From the NCBI GenBank assembly GCA_019694905.1, contig JAIBBB010000009.1, positions 1-35,383 on the forward strand: a DNA stretch of 35,383 bases. Direction: 5' to 3'. Source of the stretch: Cyclobacteriaceae bacterium. GTDB lineage: Bacteria > Bacteroidota > Bacteroidia > Cytophagales > Cyclobacteriaceae. Under the pieces are notes generated by a model. It made no database searches and had not been told where the DNA came from. It saw only the letters and a list, made by a program, of their open reading frames with translations. Positions 16,425 through 24,701 of this stretch are shown piece by piece. The position numbers and the translations under genes were made by a program. Every line of letters starts with the position of its first letter. Position 1 is the stretch's first letter.

Positions 16425-17339
16425 ATGAGTAACCGTACCCACTACCTGGCAGCCATTGCCGCCTTTGCGATCTGGGGATTCTTTCCCGTGCCTTTGCGCG
16501 CCTTGCGCCCCTACGGTGTGGGTGAAATTCTCTTCTTCCGCATCCTGATTTCGACACTGGTGTTGGCCGTCATTGTCGGCGGCTTCAAACGCGACACCCT
16601 GCGGAAGGACTGGGCCCAGGTGATGGCCAAAGCGCGCGCAGAGCGCCGCAGGTTTATCCTGCTGGTGCTCGCCGGTGGTGCCTTGCTGTCAGTGAACTGG
16701 CTGACCTACATCTACACCATCAACCATGTAAATATCCGCACAGCATCTTTCTCCTACCTGATTTGCCCTGTGATGACCGCCGCCCTTGGCGCCTTGATGC
16801 TGAAGGAAAAGCTTTCACCATTGCAATGGACTGCAGTCGGGATGTGTGCTGTCAGCTGCGGACTCATCGGACACGAATCTGCTGCAGAGTTAGGCTACAG
16901 CATGCTCGTCGCGGCTTCGTACGCATTGTATCTGATTTCCCAGCGCAAAACACAGGGCTTCGACAGGATCGTCATGCTGGCCGTGCAGGTATTGTTCTCG
17001 CTCATGATACTCACGGTCTTTTATGGCCAGTTGGTACGGGTTGTACCTCAGGACACCTTCTTCTACGCTTCGATTGCCGGCATCGCTGTTGTGTTTACTG
17101 TGGTGCCCCTTTTTCTTAACCTGTTTGCGCTGAACCGGATCAACTCAGCCACGATTGGTATTCTGTTGTACATCAACCCGATCATCAATTTCACCATTGC
17201 CTTCCTGGTCTTTGATGAGATACCCAACATTGTCCAGTTGACGGGGTATTTGATTATTCTGGTGGCCGTGTTGCTGTTCAATATCCCCACCATTCAAAGA
17301 GTACGCAAGTCAGTTCAGGGTGGGGGCGCCACTTCCTGA
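16425..17339 (+). CDS. EamA-family permease, RarD-like
   Basis: A 304-residue integral membrane protein with ten predicted helices arranged as two EamA repeats. The opening THYLAAIAAFAIWGFFPVPLRALRPYGVGEILFFRILIS and NWLTYIYTINHVNIRTASFSYLICPVMTAALGALMLKEKLSPLQW match the RarD subgroup of the drug/metabolite transporter superfamily. The second repeat ends in GILLYINPIINFTIAFLVFDEIPN. RarD proteins were first linked to chloramphenicol resistance, but the natural substrate is not known. ATG 16425 is preferred. An in-frame TTG at 16365 would add 20 residues without hydrophobic character, and the TATCTTCG box at 16410-16417 looks like a -7 element. Confidence 0.9.
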   Translation: MSNRTHYLAAIAAFAIWGFFPVPLRALRPYGVGEILFFRILISTLVLAVIVGGFKRDTLRKDWAQVMAKARAERRRFILLVLAGGALLSVNWLTYIYTINHVNIRTASFSYLICPVMTAALGALMLKEKLSPLQWTAVGMCAVSCGLIGHESAAELGYSMLVAASYALYLISQRKTQGFDRIVMLAVQVLFSLMILTVFYGQLVRVVPQDTFFYASIAGIAVVFTVVPLFLNLFALNRINSATIGILLYINPIINFTIAFLVFDEIPNIVQLTGYLIILVAVLLFNIPTIQRVRKSVQGGGATS

Positions 17340-17390
17340 AGTTGATTGTCAGGCCTTACATACCCTGATCATAGAACCAGTGGTGAGAGA

Positions 17391-18563
17391 TTAATAGAAA
17401 CGGCCAATCAGCGGGTGTTCAACAATAGCGCGTTTCAATTCCAGCAGATCGACTGTCCCCTGGTTGCGATACACGATTTTTCCTCCTGGCTCTACCAGCA
17501 GTGTGTACGGCAAGGCGCCGTTCCATTCCCTGTCGACGGCCTCAATGAGTTTGTACTTGTCTTCGCCGTCATACAAATAGTTCTTTACCGGCGAGTGCTT
17601 TTTCTGGAGGAACTCGAGGGCTTTCTTTTCTTTATCGGGGTTGTCTGCCGAGAGTGAGATGAATTCAAAACTGCGCGCACCATACCAGCGCTGAAGTTCG
17701 ACGATAGACGGATATTCGGCGACGCAAGGTGCGCACCAGGTGGCCCACACATTGATAAGGCGTAATTTGTCCGACTTGTTGGCAATCACTTCACGAATGC
17801 CGGCGTCGGTGAGTTTTTCGAGTGCAACGGGTTTGTCCATCCACTCCTTCAAAACATGGGCATTGTATTCGTCTTTCCAGCCCCATTTTACAGAGCAGCC
17901 AAAAGACTTGGTGACGGCGTTCGTTACCGGCTTACCGGCGATAAGTTCATCCATTGCCTGGCGAAGGTCTTCTGCGTTGGCTTTGCCCGGCTTTTCAATG
18001 CCATCCATTCTGCCCACGTATTGAAGTTTGCGGTCGCGGTCAAATACAAATGCATGAGGCGTAGCGACAGGGCCGTACTGAATGGATACCGCTTCATCAT
18101 CGCCGTCGTAGAGATAGGGAAAGTTGAATTTCTTGTAGTCGGAGCGGATGACCATTTCTTCGAAATTGTCAGTCAGGTCGGTATAGCCGCATTCCTCGGG
18201 CATCAGCGCCGCAGCGCTGTTCGGCATAATCGCAGCCACCTGAACTCCTTTGTCTTTGTAATCACTGGTAAACTGAATCAACCGATCCTCGTAGGCCTGG
18301 GCGGTGGGGCAGTGGTTGCAAGTGAAGACAATAACGAGATAAGTCGCTTCGCTGAAGTCCGCCAGGCTGACCATTTTGCCGTGGACATCCGGCAGCGTGA
18401 ATGCCGGGGCCGGACTCCCAATGGTGAGCGTTGACACCTCGTGTTTGCTGACGCGCTGGGGATGTGGCCGAAACCCTGCTACGGTGTCCTGATCCGCTTG
18501 TTTTTTGGGGGCTGAGCACGATGCGATCATCAGCACTGCAGCAACGAAAATGATTGGGCGCAT
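17391..18563 (-). CDS. Lipoprotein with two thioredoxin-like domains (AhpC/TSA-redoxin plus TlpA-type)
   Basis: A 390-residue periplasmic lipoprotein: signal peptide with lipobox IAS-C16. Domain 1 (about residues 44-210) is a peroxiredoxin-like thioredoxin fold with TPDV-type opening PAPAFTLPDVHGK and an active-site motif C82-N-H-C85 in VFTCNHCPTA. A linker contains FGCSVKW (Cys223). Domain 2 (about 245-388) is TlpA/ResA-like with W276-C-A-P-C280 in NVWATWCAPCVAEYPS and the cis-proline region LPYTLLVEPGGK. It probably acts in thiol-disulphide exchange or peroxide or methionine-sulphoxide metabolism. The two-domain fusion suggests electron relay within one chain; this is inference. A candidate promoter and an inverted repeat lie directly upstream. 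Confidence 0.9.
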   Translation of the reverse strand: MRPIIFVAAVLMIASCSAPKKQADQDTVAGFRPHPQRVSKHEVSTLTIGSPAPAFTLPDVHGKMVSLADFSEATYLVIVFTCNHCPTAQAYEDRLIQFTSDYKDKGVQVAAIMPNSAAALMPEECGYTDLTDNFEEMVIRSDYKKFNFPYLYDGDDEAVSIQYGPVATPHAFVFDRDRKLQYVGRMDGIEKPGKANAEDLRQAMDELIAGKPVTNAVTKSFGCSVKWGWKDEYNAHVLKEWMDKPVALEKLTDAGIREVIANKSDKLRLINVWATWCAPCVAEYPSIVELQRWYGARSFEFISLSADNPDKEKKALEFLQKKHSPVKNYLYDGEDKYKLIEAVDREWNGALPYTLLVEPGGKIVYRNQGTVDLLELKRAIVEHPLIGRFY

Positions 18564-18571
18564 GGTGGTTG

Positions 18572-18607
18572 TTCAATTGAATATAGCCATTTGTTGGCTA
18601 CCACAAA
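18572..18607 (-). promoter_or_regulatory. Candidate promoter with embedded inverted repeat, thioredoxin-like gene
   Basis: On the minus strand TTTG (18607-18604), an 18-base spacer, then TATATTCA (18585-18578). The spacer holds an inverted repeat TAGCCA, 5 bases, TGGCTA (18584-18600), and a palindrome TTCAATTGAA (18572-18581) follows. The repeats are where an operator would lie. Confidence 0.25.
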
Positions 18608-18635
18608 ACCGCGCTCTGACGAATGGCCCCTGGAA

Positions 18636-19304
18636 CTACTTCACCTGCGGAAACGCAGCGGCAATCAGACTTACCCATGCTGCATACATTTTGCCGGAGG
18701 GATGCAATTGGTCTCCCGCCACCAGCTCCGGACGCTTCAAGCCTTCACGACTGATGGGCGTGATGTCAAAGTAGGGTACTCCTAATGAATCTGTAATGCG
18801 CTTGTTGATGGCGTTGAACGTGTCAATGCCCGCAGAAATTGTTGCTTGTCTGGGTTGTCCAAATGGCGTGTAACCGTAGTCGGGGATGGAGACAACGAAT
18901 ACCCGGTCTTTCCGATCGCCTGCGAGGTGGATGGCTGTGTGCAGAAGTTCTTCGAATTCTTTGGCATACACTTCCTGCGGTTTTCCCTGGTAATAGTTGT
19001 TGACGCCAATCAGCAGGGATACAAGATTATATCCATCGCGGAGGCGCGAAGCGGCGATGGCGTCGCGCAGTTGATCGGTACGCCAGCCGGTGGTTGCAAT
19101 GATGGCTGGTCGCTCAACGGTGTAACCTTTCTGGCGCAGAGCTTCGGCGAGTTGCATCGGCCACCGCTCTGTTTCGGCCACCGATTCCCCGACGGTGTAG
19201 GAGTCCCCGAGTGCCAGCATGCGAACAACCTGCTTCGGATCAATAGTGGGCTGGGCAACAGTGGTGGCGGAGGCAAGCATCAGCAGTGCGAGCAATAGCT
19301 TCAT
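18636..19304 (-). CDS. Secreted SGNH/GDSL hydrolase
   Basis: A 222-residue exported esterase-type enzyme. A signal peptide (MKLLLALLMLASATTVAQ) is followed by block I ALGDSYTVGE with the nucleophile Ser, a block II glycine in TTGWRTDQLRD, block III GVNNYYQG with its Asn, and block V GDQLHPSGKMY with the catalytic Asp and His. All four SGNH blocks are therefore present. The size matches single-domain lysophospholipase/esterase members (TesA-like). ATG 19304 is 4 bases after the stop of the upstream M28 peptidase gene, so the genes are coupled. An upstream extension would run into the peptidase gene. The substrate may be an acyl ester in the periplasm; it cannot be specified. Confidence 0.9.
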   Translation of the reverse strand: MKLLLALLMLASATTVAQPTIDPKQVVRMLALGDSYTVGESVAETERWPMQLAEALRQKGYTVERPAIIATTGWRTDQLRDAIAASRLRDGYNLVSLLIGVNNYYQGKPQEVYAKEFEELLHTAIHLAGDRKDRVFVVSIPDYGYTPFGQPRQATISAGIDTFNAINKRITDSLGVPYFDITPISREGLKRPELVAGDQLHPSGKMYAAWVSLIAAAFPQVK

Positions 19305-19308
19305 GCTT

Positions 19309-20772
19309 CTATTTTTTGTACAACGCCTTGCCAACAGGTTCAAACTTGTCACCGGCATTCCAGAACGGCGTCTTTGGGTTATTGGCGAGCAGGTGATTGG
19401 CATAGACAAAAGCCTTGAAGTACTTCATCAGATAGTCGAAGTCCAGGGAAGCTACTTCGTCGGCAGGCTGGTGGTAGTACTTCATCAGTTCTTCGTCGAA
19501 GGCCTTGATGCCAGGTGCGAAGTCAATGGCGGGCACACCCTTGCGGGCGAAATTGTAGTTGTCAGAACGCTCATAGAGGTTTTGCTCGGGTACCGGATCT
19601 TTCGTGGCGGTCAGGCCAAAGGCCTTGCAGGCAGAAGCGATATCTGTCTCCGCGGAAGTGCGCTCAAGCCCGATCACTGTGGTGAGGCTCTTGTCGTTGT
19701 ACCCTGCGCCATCGCAGTCAAAATTGAAAACAGTTTGCTCCAGCGGGATGAGCGGATGATCGGCATACCAGGCGCTGCCGAGCAGTCCCTTTTCTTCGCC
19801 CGTAAAGGCGAGGAATAGGAGGGACCTTTTGGGAGGATTCAATGAGAAGTAGTGGGCCGCCGACAACATTGCAGTGACGCCGATAGCGTTGTCGCGGGCG
19901 CCGTTAAAAATGGAGTCCTGGCCATTGCGGGGTTTGCTGACGCCGACGTGGTCGTAGTGTGCACTGATGACGATTGTCTCATTGCGAAGCACGGGGTCTG
20001 TGCCTTGGATGCGAGCAGCCACGTTGCGGGCGGGGATCGTCTTTGCGATGACCCCCTGAATGGTGAGTGAACCCTGGCCACTTCCCTTTTCGCGGAAGGC
20101 CGCCAGCGATTCCTGGTCTTTCATCAACAGATGGGGGAGTTCGGAGGAGGATTGGATGCCGAATCGCTCCTGTGAACCAAAATAGTTTACCAGCGCCGAC
20201 CACGGAAAGTTGATATTGGTAAGGAGTTCGACAAGTCCGAGGCCACCGGCAGCGGCGACCCGCTTCAGCTTGTCTGGTCCTGCTGTGTAGAATTCCATCG
20301 GGTTGGTGCTGCCGCGGATGCCTGCGTAGACGACCACAATCTTTCCTTTGACTGCGGGTGTGATTTCTTCCGGTGCACCGTAGCCGGCAAAGACGATTTC
20401 TCCGCCGAGTTGCGTGTCATTGCCGTTGAGGGCGATGAAATGCTCTTTGAAGGCAAAGGTCAACTGATCGATCTGGAGTGTACCGGCGGAAGGAGGTTTG
20501 ACCTGGCTGAGTTGGACCGGTTGAAAGTAGTTTTCGGCGCCTGCCACTGTTGACAGCTGCCATTGCCTGAAGCGGGAGGCGATGTAGTTGGCAGCGATGT
20601 CGATTTCTGGAGAGCCTGTATTGCGGCCGCGCATTTCATCGGCTGACAGGAAAGTGAGGATTGCTTCTGCCTCCGGGCGGGAGACTTGTTTTTCAATGGC
20701 GGCAATGGTTTTCTTTTGCGCCTGGCTGGCGAGAGCGGCGAGGCACAGAAGGGCGAGCAGGTACTTTTTCAT
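19309..20772 (-). CDS. Secreted M28-family zinc metallopeptidase with PA insert
   Basis: A 487-residue exported aminopeptidase-like enzyme. It has a signal peptide (MKKYLLALLCLAALASQA), a protease-associated insert (about residues 120-250), and an M28 catalytic core with all expected zinc ligands: His272 in SAHYDHVG, bridging Asp294 in GARDNAIG, catalytic Glu326-Glu327 in TGEEKGLLG, Asp352 or Asp354 in NFDCDGAG, and His434 in YYHQPADE. It should release N-terminal amino acids from periplasmic or extracellular peptides. It is the first gene of a likely two-gene unit with the SGNH hydrolase. It starts 43 bases after the end of the glnN terminator hairpin arm, which separates the two transcripts. 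Confidence 0.93.
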   Translation of the reverse strand: MKKYLLALLCLAALASQAQKKTIAAIEKQVSRPEAEAILTFLSADEMRGRNTGSPEIDIAANYIASRFRQWQLSTVAGAENYFQPVQLSQVKPPSAGTLQIDQLTFAFKEHFIALNGNDTQLGGEIVFAGYGAPEEITPAVKGKIVVVYAGIRGSTNPMEFYTAGPDKLKRVAAAGGLGLVELLTNINFPWSALVNYFGSQERFGIQSSSELPHLLMKDQESLAAFREKGSGQGSLTIQGVIAKTIPARNVAARIQGTDPVLRNETIVISAHYDHVGVSKPRNGQDSIFNGARDNAIGVTAMLSAAHYFSLNPPKRSLLFLAFTGEEKGLLGSAWYADHPLIPLEQTVFNFDCDGAGYNDKSLTTVIGLERTSAETDIASACKAFGLTATKDPVPEQNLYERSDNYNFARKGVPAIDFAPGIKAFDEELMKYYHQPADEVASLDFDYLMKYFKAFVYANHLLANNPKTPFWNAGDKFEPVGKALYKK

Positions 20773-20815
20773 TCCGGTTCTTGGGGGTTGAAAGGACTAA
20801 TCTACGGCTACGGCC

Positions 20816-20851
20816 ATAAAATAAAAAGGCGAAACGCCGGAGCGTCTCGCC
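20816..20851 (-). terminator. Rho-independent terminator of glnN
   Basis: The stem arms are 20842-20851 and 20828-20837 (10 pairs, one G.U wobble on the minus strand) with a 4-base loop. On the minus strand it is followed by TTTTTATTTTAT (20827 down to 20816). It lies 36 bases after the glnN stop at 20888. Confidence 0.9.
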
Positions 20852-20887
20852 AATTTACAGGTTTAGGTTTAGGTAGAGAAAAAGCGG

Positions 20888-23050
20888 TTAGCGCAGGAAG
20901 AGCATCTCGCGGTACTTCACCAGCGGCCAATCTTCGTTGTCCACCAGCAGTTCGAGTTTGTCTACCGCCTCGCGGATGGTGTCAAAGTATTTCTCCTTGA
21001 CGTCATCGCAATAGGCGATTGCGCGTTTATGGGTGTCAGTGATCTTGTTGACGCGCTTGCGCTCTTCAACCATTTCACGTACGCCGTTCTTGATGGTCTC
21101 AATGTGACCGGAGATCTCCTGAATGGTTTTTACCACGGCGCTGTTGTCGATGCCGAGACCCTTCAGACCGTTCGCATTGGTGATCAGCTTGCTTTGGTAA
21201 GCAATAGCAGTAGGAACGATGTGGTTCATGGCGATGTCACCCATCACGCGGGATTCGATCTGCACGCGCTTGATGTAAGACTCCAGGCGGATCTCGTAGC
21301 GGGCTTCAGCCTCTTTGTGAGACATAACACCGTGCTTTTCGAAGAGGGCCAGGGATTTCTTGGTGACCGTGGCGCCGAGCGCACGCGGTGTATTCTTCAC
21401 GTTGCCAAGGCCGCGCTTTTCGGCTTCCTTCACCCATTCTTCAGAGTAGCCGTCGCCTTCGAAGCGGACGTTCTTGGATTCTTTGATGTAGTTGCGGAGT
21501 ACATTGACGATGGCCAGGCGTTTCTCAGTGCCCTTCTCGATGTCCTTGGTAACGGCCTCATAGAAGTGGTCGAGTTGTTCTGCTACGATGGTGTTGAGTG
21601 CGGTCATAGCGGTAGCGCAGTTGTCGCTGCCACCCACAGCGCGGAATTCGAACTTGTTGCCGGTAAAGGCAAAAGGGGAAGTACGGTTGCGGTCGGTAGC
21701 GTCGAGGATGATCTCGGGAATCTGGTCGATACCGAGCTTCATGTACATGTTATCACCCTTCTCGATCTTGATGTCACCTTTCTTCTCCAGTTCGTCCAAC
21801 ACGGCCGTCATTTGTGATCCGATAAACACGGACACAATGGCGGGAGGCGCTTCGTTTGCACCGAGGCGGAAATCGTTACCGTAGGTAGCAATAGAGGCGC
21901 GGAGAAGGTCAGAGTATTCAAACACTGCCTTGATGGTAGTGATGAAGAATGTCAGAAAGAGGAGGTTGTCACGGGCGCTGCTGGAAGGAGCGTAGAGGTT
22001 CACACCAGTGTCGGTGATCAGCGACCAGTTGTTGTGTTTACCCGTACCGTTGAGTCCGGCGAAAGGCTTTTCGTGGAAGATCGCTTTCAGGCTGTGCTTC
22101 TCAGCCACGCGGCCCATCACATCCATCATGAGCTGGTTGTGGTCATTGGCAACGTTTACTTCTTCGAACAGCGGAGCTACTTCAAACTGGCTGGGCGCAA
22201 CTTCGTTGTGGCGTGTGCGTACAGGGATACCCAATTTCCAGCACTCGATTTCAAATTCCTTCATGAAGTCATACACGCGGGAAGGGATGGAACCAAAATA
22301 ATGGTCTTCCATCTGCTGACCGCGTGCCGGTGCATGACCAAAAACAGTACGGCCCGCCATCACGAGGTCAGGACGGGCGTCAAAAAGAGCTTTGTCTACT
22401 ACAAAGTACTCCTGCTCAGATCCGAGGGATGCGACCACATGCTGGATGTCCTTATCGAACAACTGGCAAACTTTTGTGGCAGACTGGTCAACGGCCTTCA
22501 GTGCCTTGAGCAGCGGTGATTTGGTGTCGAGTGTCTCGCCTGTATAAGAAACAAAGACGGTAGGAATACAGAGTGTTTTGCCGTACAGGAACATGGGGGA
22601 AGTCGGATCCCATGCCGTATAGCCGCGGGCTTCGAACGTGCTGCGGATACCACCGCTCGGGAACGAAGAAGCATCAGGTTCCTGCTGAACCAGCTCAGAA
22701 CCCTTGAATTTCTCAATACCAGCCAGTGCGTCGAAGAAGGAATCGTGCTTCTCCGCCGTCCCACCGGTCATCGGCTGGAACCAGTGCGTGAAGTGTGTCG
22801 CGCCCTTGGTCTGGGCCCACGACTTGGCAGCAGACGCTACTGCATCAGCTGTGGTTTCGTCAATCTTTTCGTGGTTCTTGATTGCGCTGCTCACTTTCTT
22901 GAATACTGCGGGCGCCAGGGTGCCGCGCATTTGTTCGATGCCGAAAACATTTTCACCATAGAACTTGGAAACGAGCGCATTCGGAGCGTCCACATGAACG
23001 CGTGGGCGTTCTGCGAGTTTCTTGAGTGCTTCAAAGCGTAGATGGGCCAT
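20888..23050 (-). CDS. glnN: Glutamine synthetase type III
   Basis: A 720-residue enzyme that makes glutamine from glutamate, ammonia and ATP in the cytoplasm. The length and the sequence MAHLRFEALKKLAERP...KFYGENVF, THFTHWFQPMTGGTAEKHDSFF, SSFPSGGIRSTFEARGYTAWDPTSP, ASLGSEQEYFVVDK and HEKPFAGLNGTGKHNNWSL are characteristic of GSIII, the type common in Bacteroidota and unlike the 470-residue type I. Metal- and ammonia-site Glu residues of the GS core are recognisable in GSEQEYF and PVRTRHNEVAPSQFEVAP. It is monocistronic: an AT-rich 190-base upstream region carries an ATACTTTG box (23080-23073, minus) 22 bases before ATG 23050 but no proper -33 partner, and an intrinsic terminator follows. 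There is no GlnB/AmtB neighbour here. Confidence 0.97.
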   Translation of the reverse strand: MAHLRFEALKKLAERPRVHVDAPNALVSKFYGENVFGIEQMRGTLAPAVFKKVSSAIKNHEKIDETTADAVASAAKSWAQTKGATHFTHWFQPMTGGTAEKHDSFFDALAGIEKFKGSELVQQEPDASSFPSGGIRSTFEARGYTAWDPTSPMFLYGKTLCIPTVFVSYTGETLDTKSPLLKALKAVDQSATKVCQLFDKDIQHVVASLGSEQEYFVVDKALFDARPDLVMAGRTVFGHAPARGQQMEDHYFGSIPSRVYDFMKEFEIECWKLGIPVRTRHNEVAPSQFEVAPLFEEVNVANDHNQLMMDVMGRVAEKHSLKAIFHEKPFAGLNGTGKHNNWSLITDTGVNLYAPSSSARDNLLFLTFFITTIKAVFEYSDLLRASIATYGNDFRLGANEAPPAIVSVFIGSQMTAVLDELEKKGDIKIEKGDNMYMKLGIDQIPEIILDATDRNRTSPFAFTGNKFEFRAVGGSDNCATAMTALNTIVAEQLDHFYEAVTKDIEKGTEKRLAIVNVLRNYIKESKNVRFEGDGYSEEWVKEAEKRGLGNVKNTPRALGATVTKKSLALFEKHGVMSHKEAEARYEIRLESYIKRVQIESRVMGDIAMNHIVPTAIAYQSKLITNANGLKGLGIDNSAVVKTIQEISGHIETIKNGVREMVEERKRVNKITDTHKRAIAYCDDVKEKYFDTIREAVDKLELLVDNEDWPLVKYREMLFLR

Positions 23051-23241
23051 AGTGGTTGAGGTTTTATGGCCGCAAAGTATGTTAATTTTTTGCTCGACAG
23101 GGTGCCAAACAGGCTCTTTTTCAAAAAAAATTATCTGTTTTTAGGAAGGGGAGGATCAATTTGAAACCGATCTAAGGAAAAACGTCAAAACAATCGATTT
23201 CGGAAACGGGTTGAGTTTTTCAACCATTGCCAACCCCTGAA

Positions 23242-23976
23242 TCAGTCATTCCGAAGGGTGCCCATCCAGCGGTCCCACCACAGGAAATAAAGGCCGTAGT
23301 TGCCAGTGAAGTGCCGGTGGTGCCGGTTGTGGGCAGTGCTGCTGTTGATCCACTTTCCCAGCTTGCCGTTCAAAAAGCCGGGCCGGTACCATTCATATCC
23401 CAGATGGCCATACACATTATATACCATCATGATCAGCAGGAAGAGCGCAATGGCCATCGGATGGGCGGGCATGATAACGGCAATGACGACCACTATCATG
23501 GCCTCCACGATCGCTTCCAGCGGATGAAAGGCAAACGCAGCCCAGGGTGATGGATTGGTGGACAAGTGATGAACCTTGTGGAAGTAACGATACACGGACG
23601 GAAGGTGCATCCACCGGTGCGTCCAGTAGAAATAGGTGTCGTGGACGACCAGCATCAGGACCACACTGCCGAAAAACCACGTGGTACCATATTCCTGTAT
23701 GTCGCGATAGACCTGGGTGTATTGCCGAAGCGGAGTGAAGAAGACGATGTAGCCAATTGTGGCGAAGATGAGGGTCGTGAGAACCGAGTAACCAAATTCC
23801 CGGTAATAGTCAGCAGGTTGCGGAAAGAGTTGCTGCAACTTGTGTGCCGACCACCGGTTGCGGAACAGTTGATAGTACAGCAACCAGGCCACAGCGGCGA
23901 GTATGAAATACCGGAGGAAAATGACCAGCCAGAGTGCCAGCCATCGGTTTTCGATTCCGGAGATAATGGGGTTCAT
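23242..23976 (-). CDS. Sterol desaturase superfamily di-iron hydroxylase, last gene of the carotenoid operon
   Basis: A 244-residue membrane protein with four hydrophobic helices and the three histidine clusters of the fatty acid hydroxylase/sterol desaturase superfamily (PF04116): H112-to-H124 in HDTYFYWTHRWMH, H133-K-V-H136-H137, and H216-N-R-H219-H220, with extra His151 and His191. These ligate a di-iron centre that hydroxylates or desaturates lipid C-H bonds. It is not the typical CrtZ, which is a separate gene at 24702. Its start codon overlaps the cyclase stop by one base (TGATG), so it belongs to the crt operon. A second oxygenation on the carotenoid, or modification of a linked lipid, is plausible but unproven. 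It could also be a lipid hydroxylase co-regulated with pigment. Confidence 0.9.
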   Translation of the reverse strand: MNPIISGIENRWLALWLVIFLRYFILAAVAWLLYYQLFRNRWSAHKLQQLFPQPADYYREFGYSVLTTLIFATIGYIVFFTPLRQYTQVYRDIQEYGTTWFFGSVVLMLVVHDTYFYWTHRWMHLPSVYRYFHKVHHLSTNPSPWAAFAFHPLEAIVEAMIVVVIAVIMPAHPMAIALFLLIMMVYNVYGHLGYEWYRPGFLNGKLGKWINSSTAHNRHHRHFTGNYGLYFLWWDRWMGTLRND

Positions 23977-24692
23977 CAGGGGCGTATCGCTGCAACAGAC
24001 CGCTGGTCGCGTTGTTGCAGGTACTCAAAGATCGACACATTCATCACGATGAGCAACATGCCATAGAATGTGTCTTCGAAGGGAATGGTGCCCATGCGAA
24101 TCCCGAGATTCTCATTGTTGTCATACCATACCACTTCCTCGGGAATGCCTGTGCCGGTCAGGATGCCGTTGACGAGAAAGAATGGGATCAGAATAAACAG
24201 GAAGGCGAAGAAGAATTTTCCCAACCAGGAGGGGCGCACTACCAGCAGCAGGAATAGCAGGTATGCGGCAAGTGCAATGAATGTGACCGAGGTGTACCAT
24301 TTGTCATAATGACGCAGGCCCGTCAGCAGCAGGCCGGCAACCAGTACATACCCCGGGCGTTGGGCGCGTGCGGCGTCAATGGGGTACTTGCTGAAATATC
24401 CCACCGCTTCATAGGTGAACAGGCAAGCATAGGGGATGCAGAGGAAGAACCCGATTTCTTCAATGGGCAGGTGACCCACCATTACACCGGTGAGGTAGCG
24501 CGGGTTGAATCCCCATACGCCCATGCGGGTGAAGAACTCATCCCAGACAATAAAGAGCAGGGCAGGGATGACGATCGCGGGCGCAGCATATTTCCATTTC
24601 GAGGCGAATCTCGCTTTGGGGTAAAAGCTGAACAACAGCGGAAACAGCACACTGCCGATATCAATCAGGGTATACAGCCAATGGCTATTCAT
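23976..24692 (-). CDS. Lycopene beta-cyclase, fused CrtYc-CrtYd type
   Basis: A 238-residue membrane protein with about seven helices made of two repeated lycopene-cyclase domains. Repeat 1 has WGFNPRYLTGVMVGHLPIEEIGFF with P76-I-E78-E79. Repeat 2 has ENLGIRMGTIPFEDTFYG with P204-F-E206-D207. These acidic PxE(E/D) motifs are needed for cyclisation in the heterodimeric CrtYc/CrtYd enzymes of actinobacteria and in the fungal and archaeal fusions. Here both halves form one chain, as in archaeal and Bacteroidota enzymes. It should convert lycopene to beta-carotene. It starts 9 bases after the CrtZ stop and overlaps the next gene by one base. Family assignment is strong; the ring type (beta) is inferred from the family. 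Confidence 0.92.
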   Translation of the reverse strand: MNSHWLYTLIDIGSVLFPLLFSFYPKARFASKWKYAAPAIVIPALLFIVWDEFFTRMGVWGFNPRYLTGVMVGHLPIEEIGFFLCIPYACLFTYEAVGYFSKYPIDAARAQRPGYVLVAGLLLTGLRHYDKWYTSVTFIALAAYLLFLLLVVRPSWLGKFFFAFLFILIPFFLVNGILTGTGIPEEVVWYDNNENLGIRMGTIPFEDTFYGMLLIVMNVSIFEYLQQRDQRSVAAIRP

Positions 24693-24701
24693 ACCAATGG
24701 C

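Noticed and set aside
23209..23225. Hairpin GGTTGA-N5-TCAACC just after the end of the carotenoid operon
   Set aside because: The stem has only six pairs and the minus-strand tail (CGTTTCC) is not T-rich, so I do not call it a terminator.
23051..23241. Candidate small genes or an RNA in the 191-base AT-rich region upstream of glnN
   Set aside because: Only an ATACTTTG box close to glnN is visible; the TTTG at 23106-23109 is 25 bases from it, too far for a normal spacer. No stable RNA fold or reading frame stands out.
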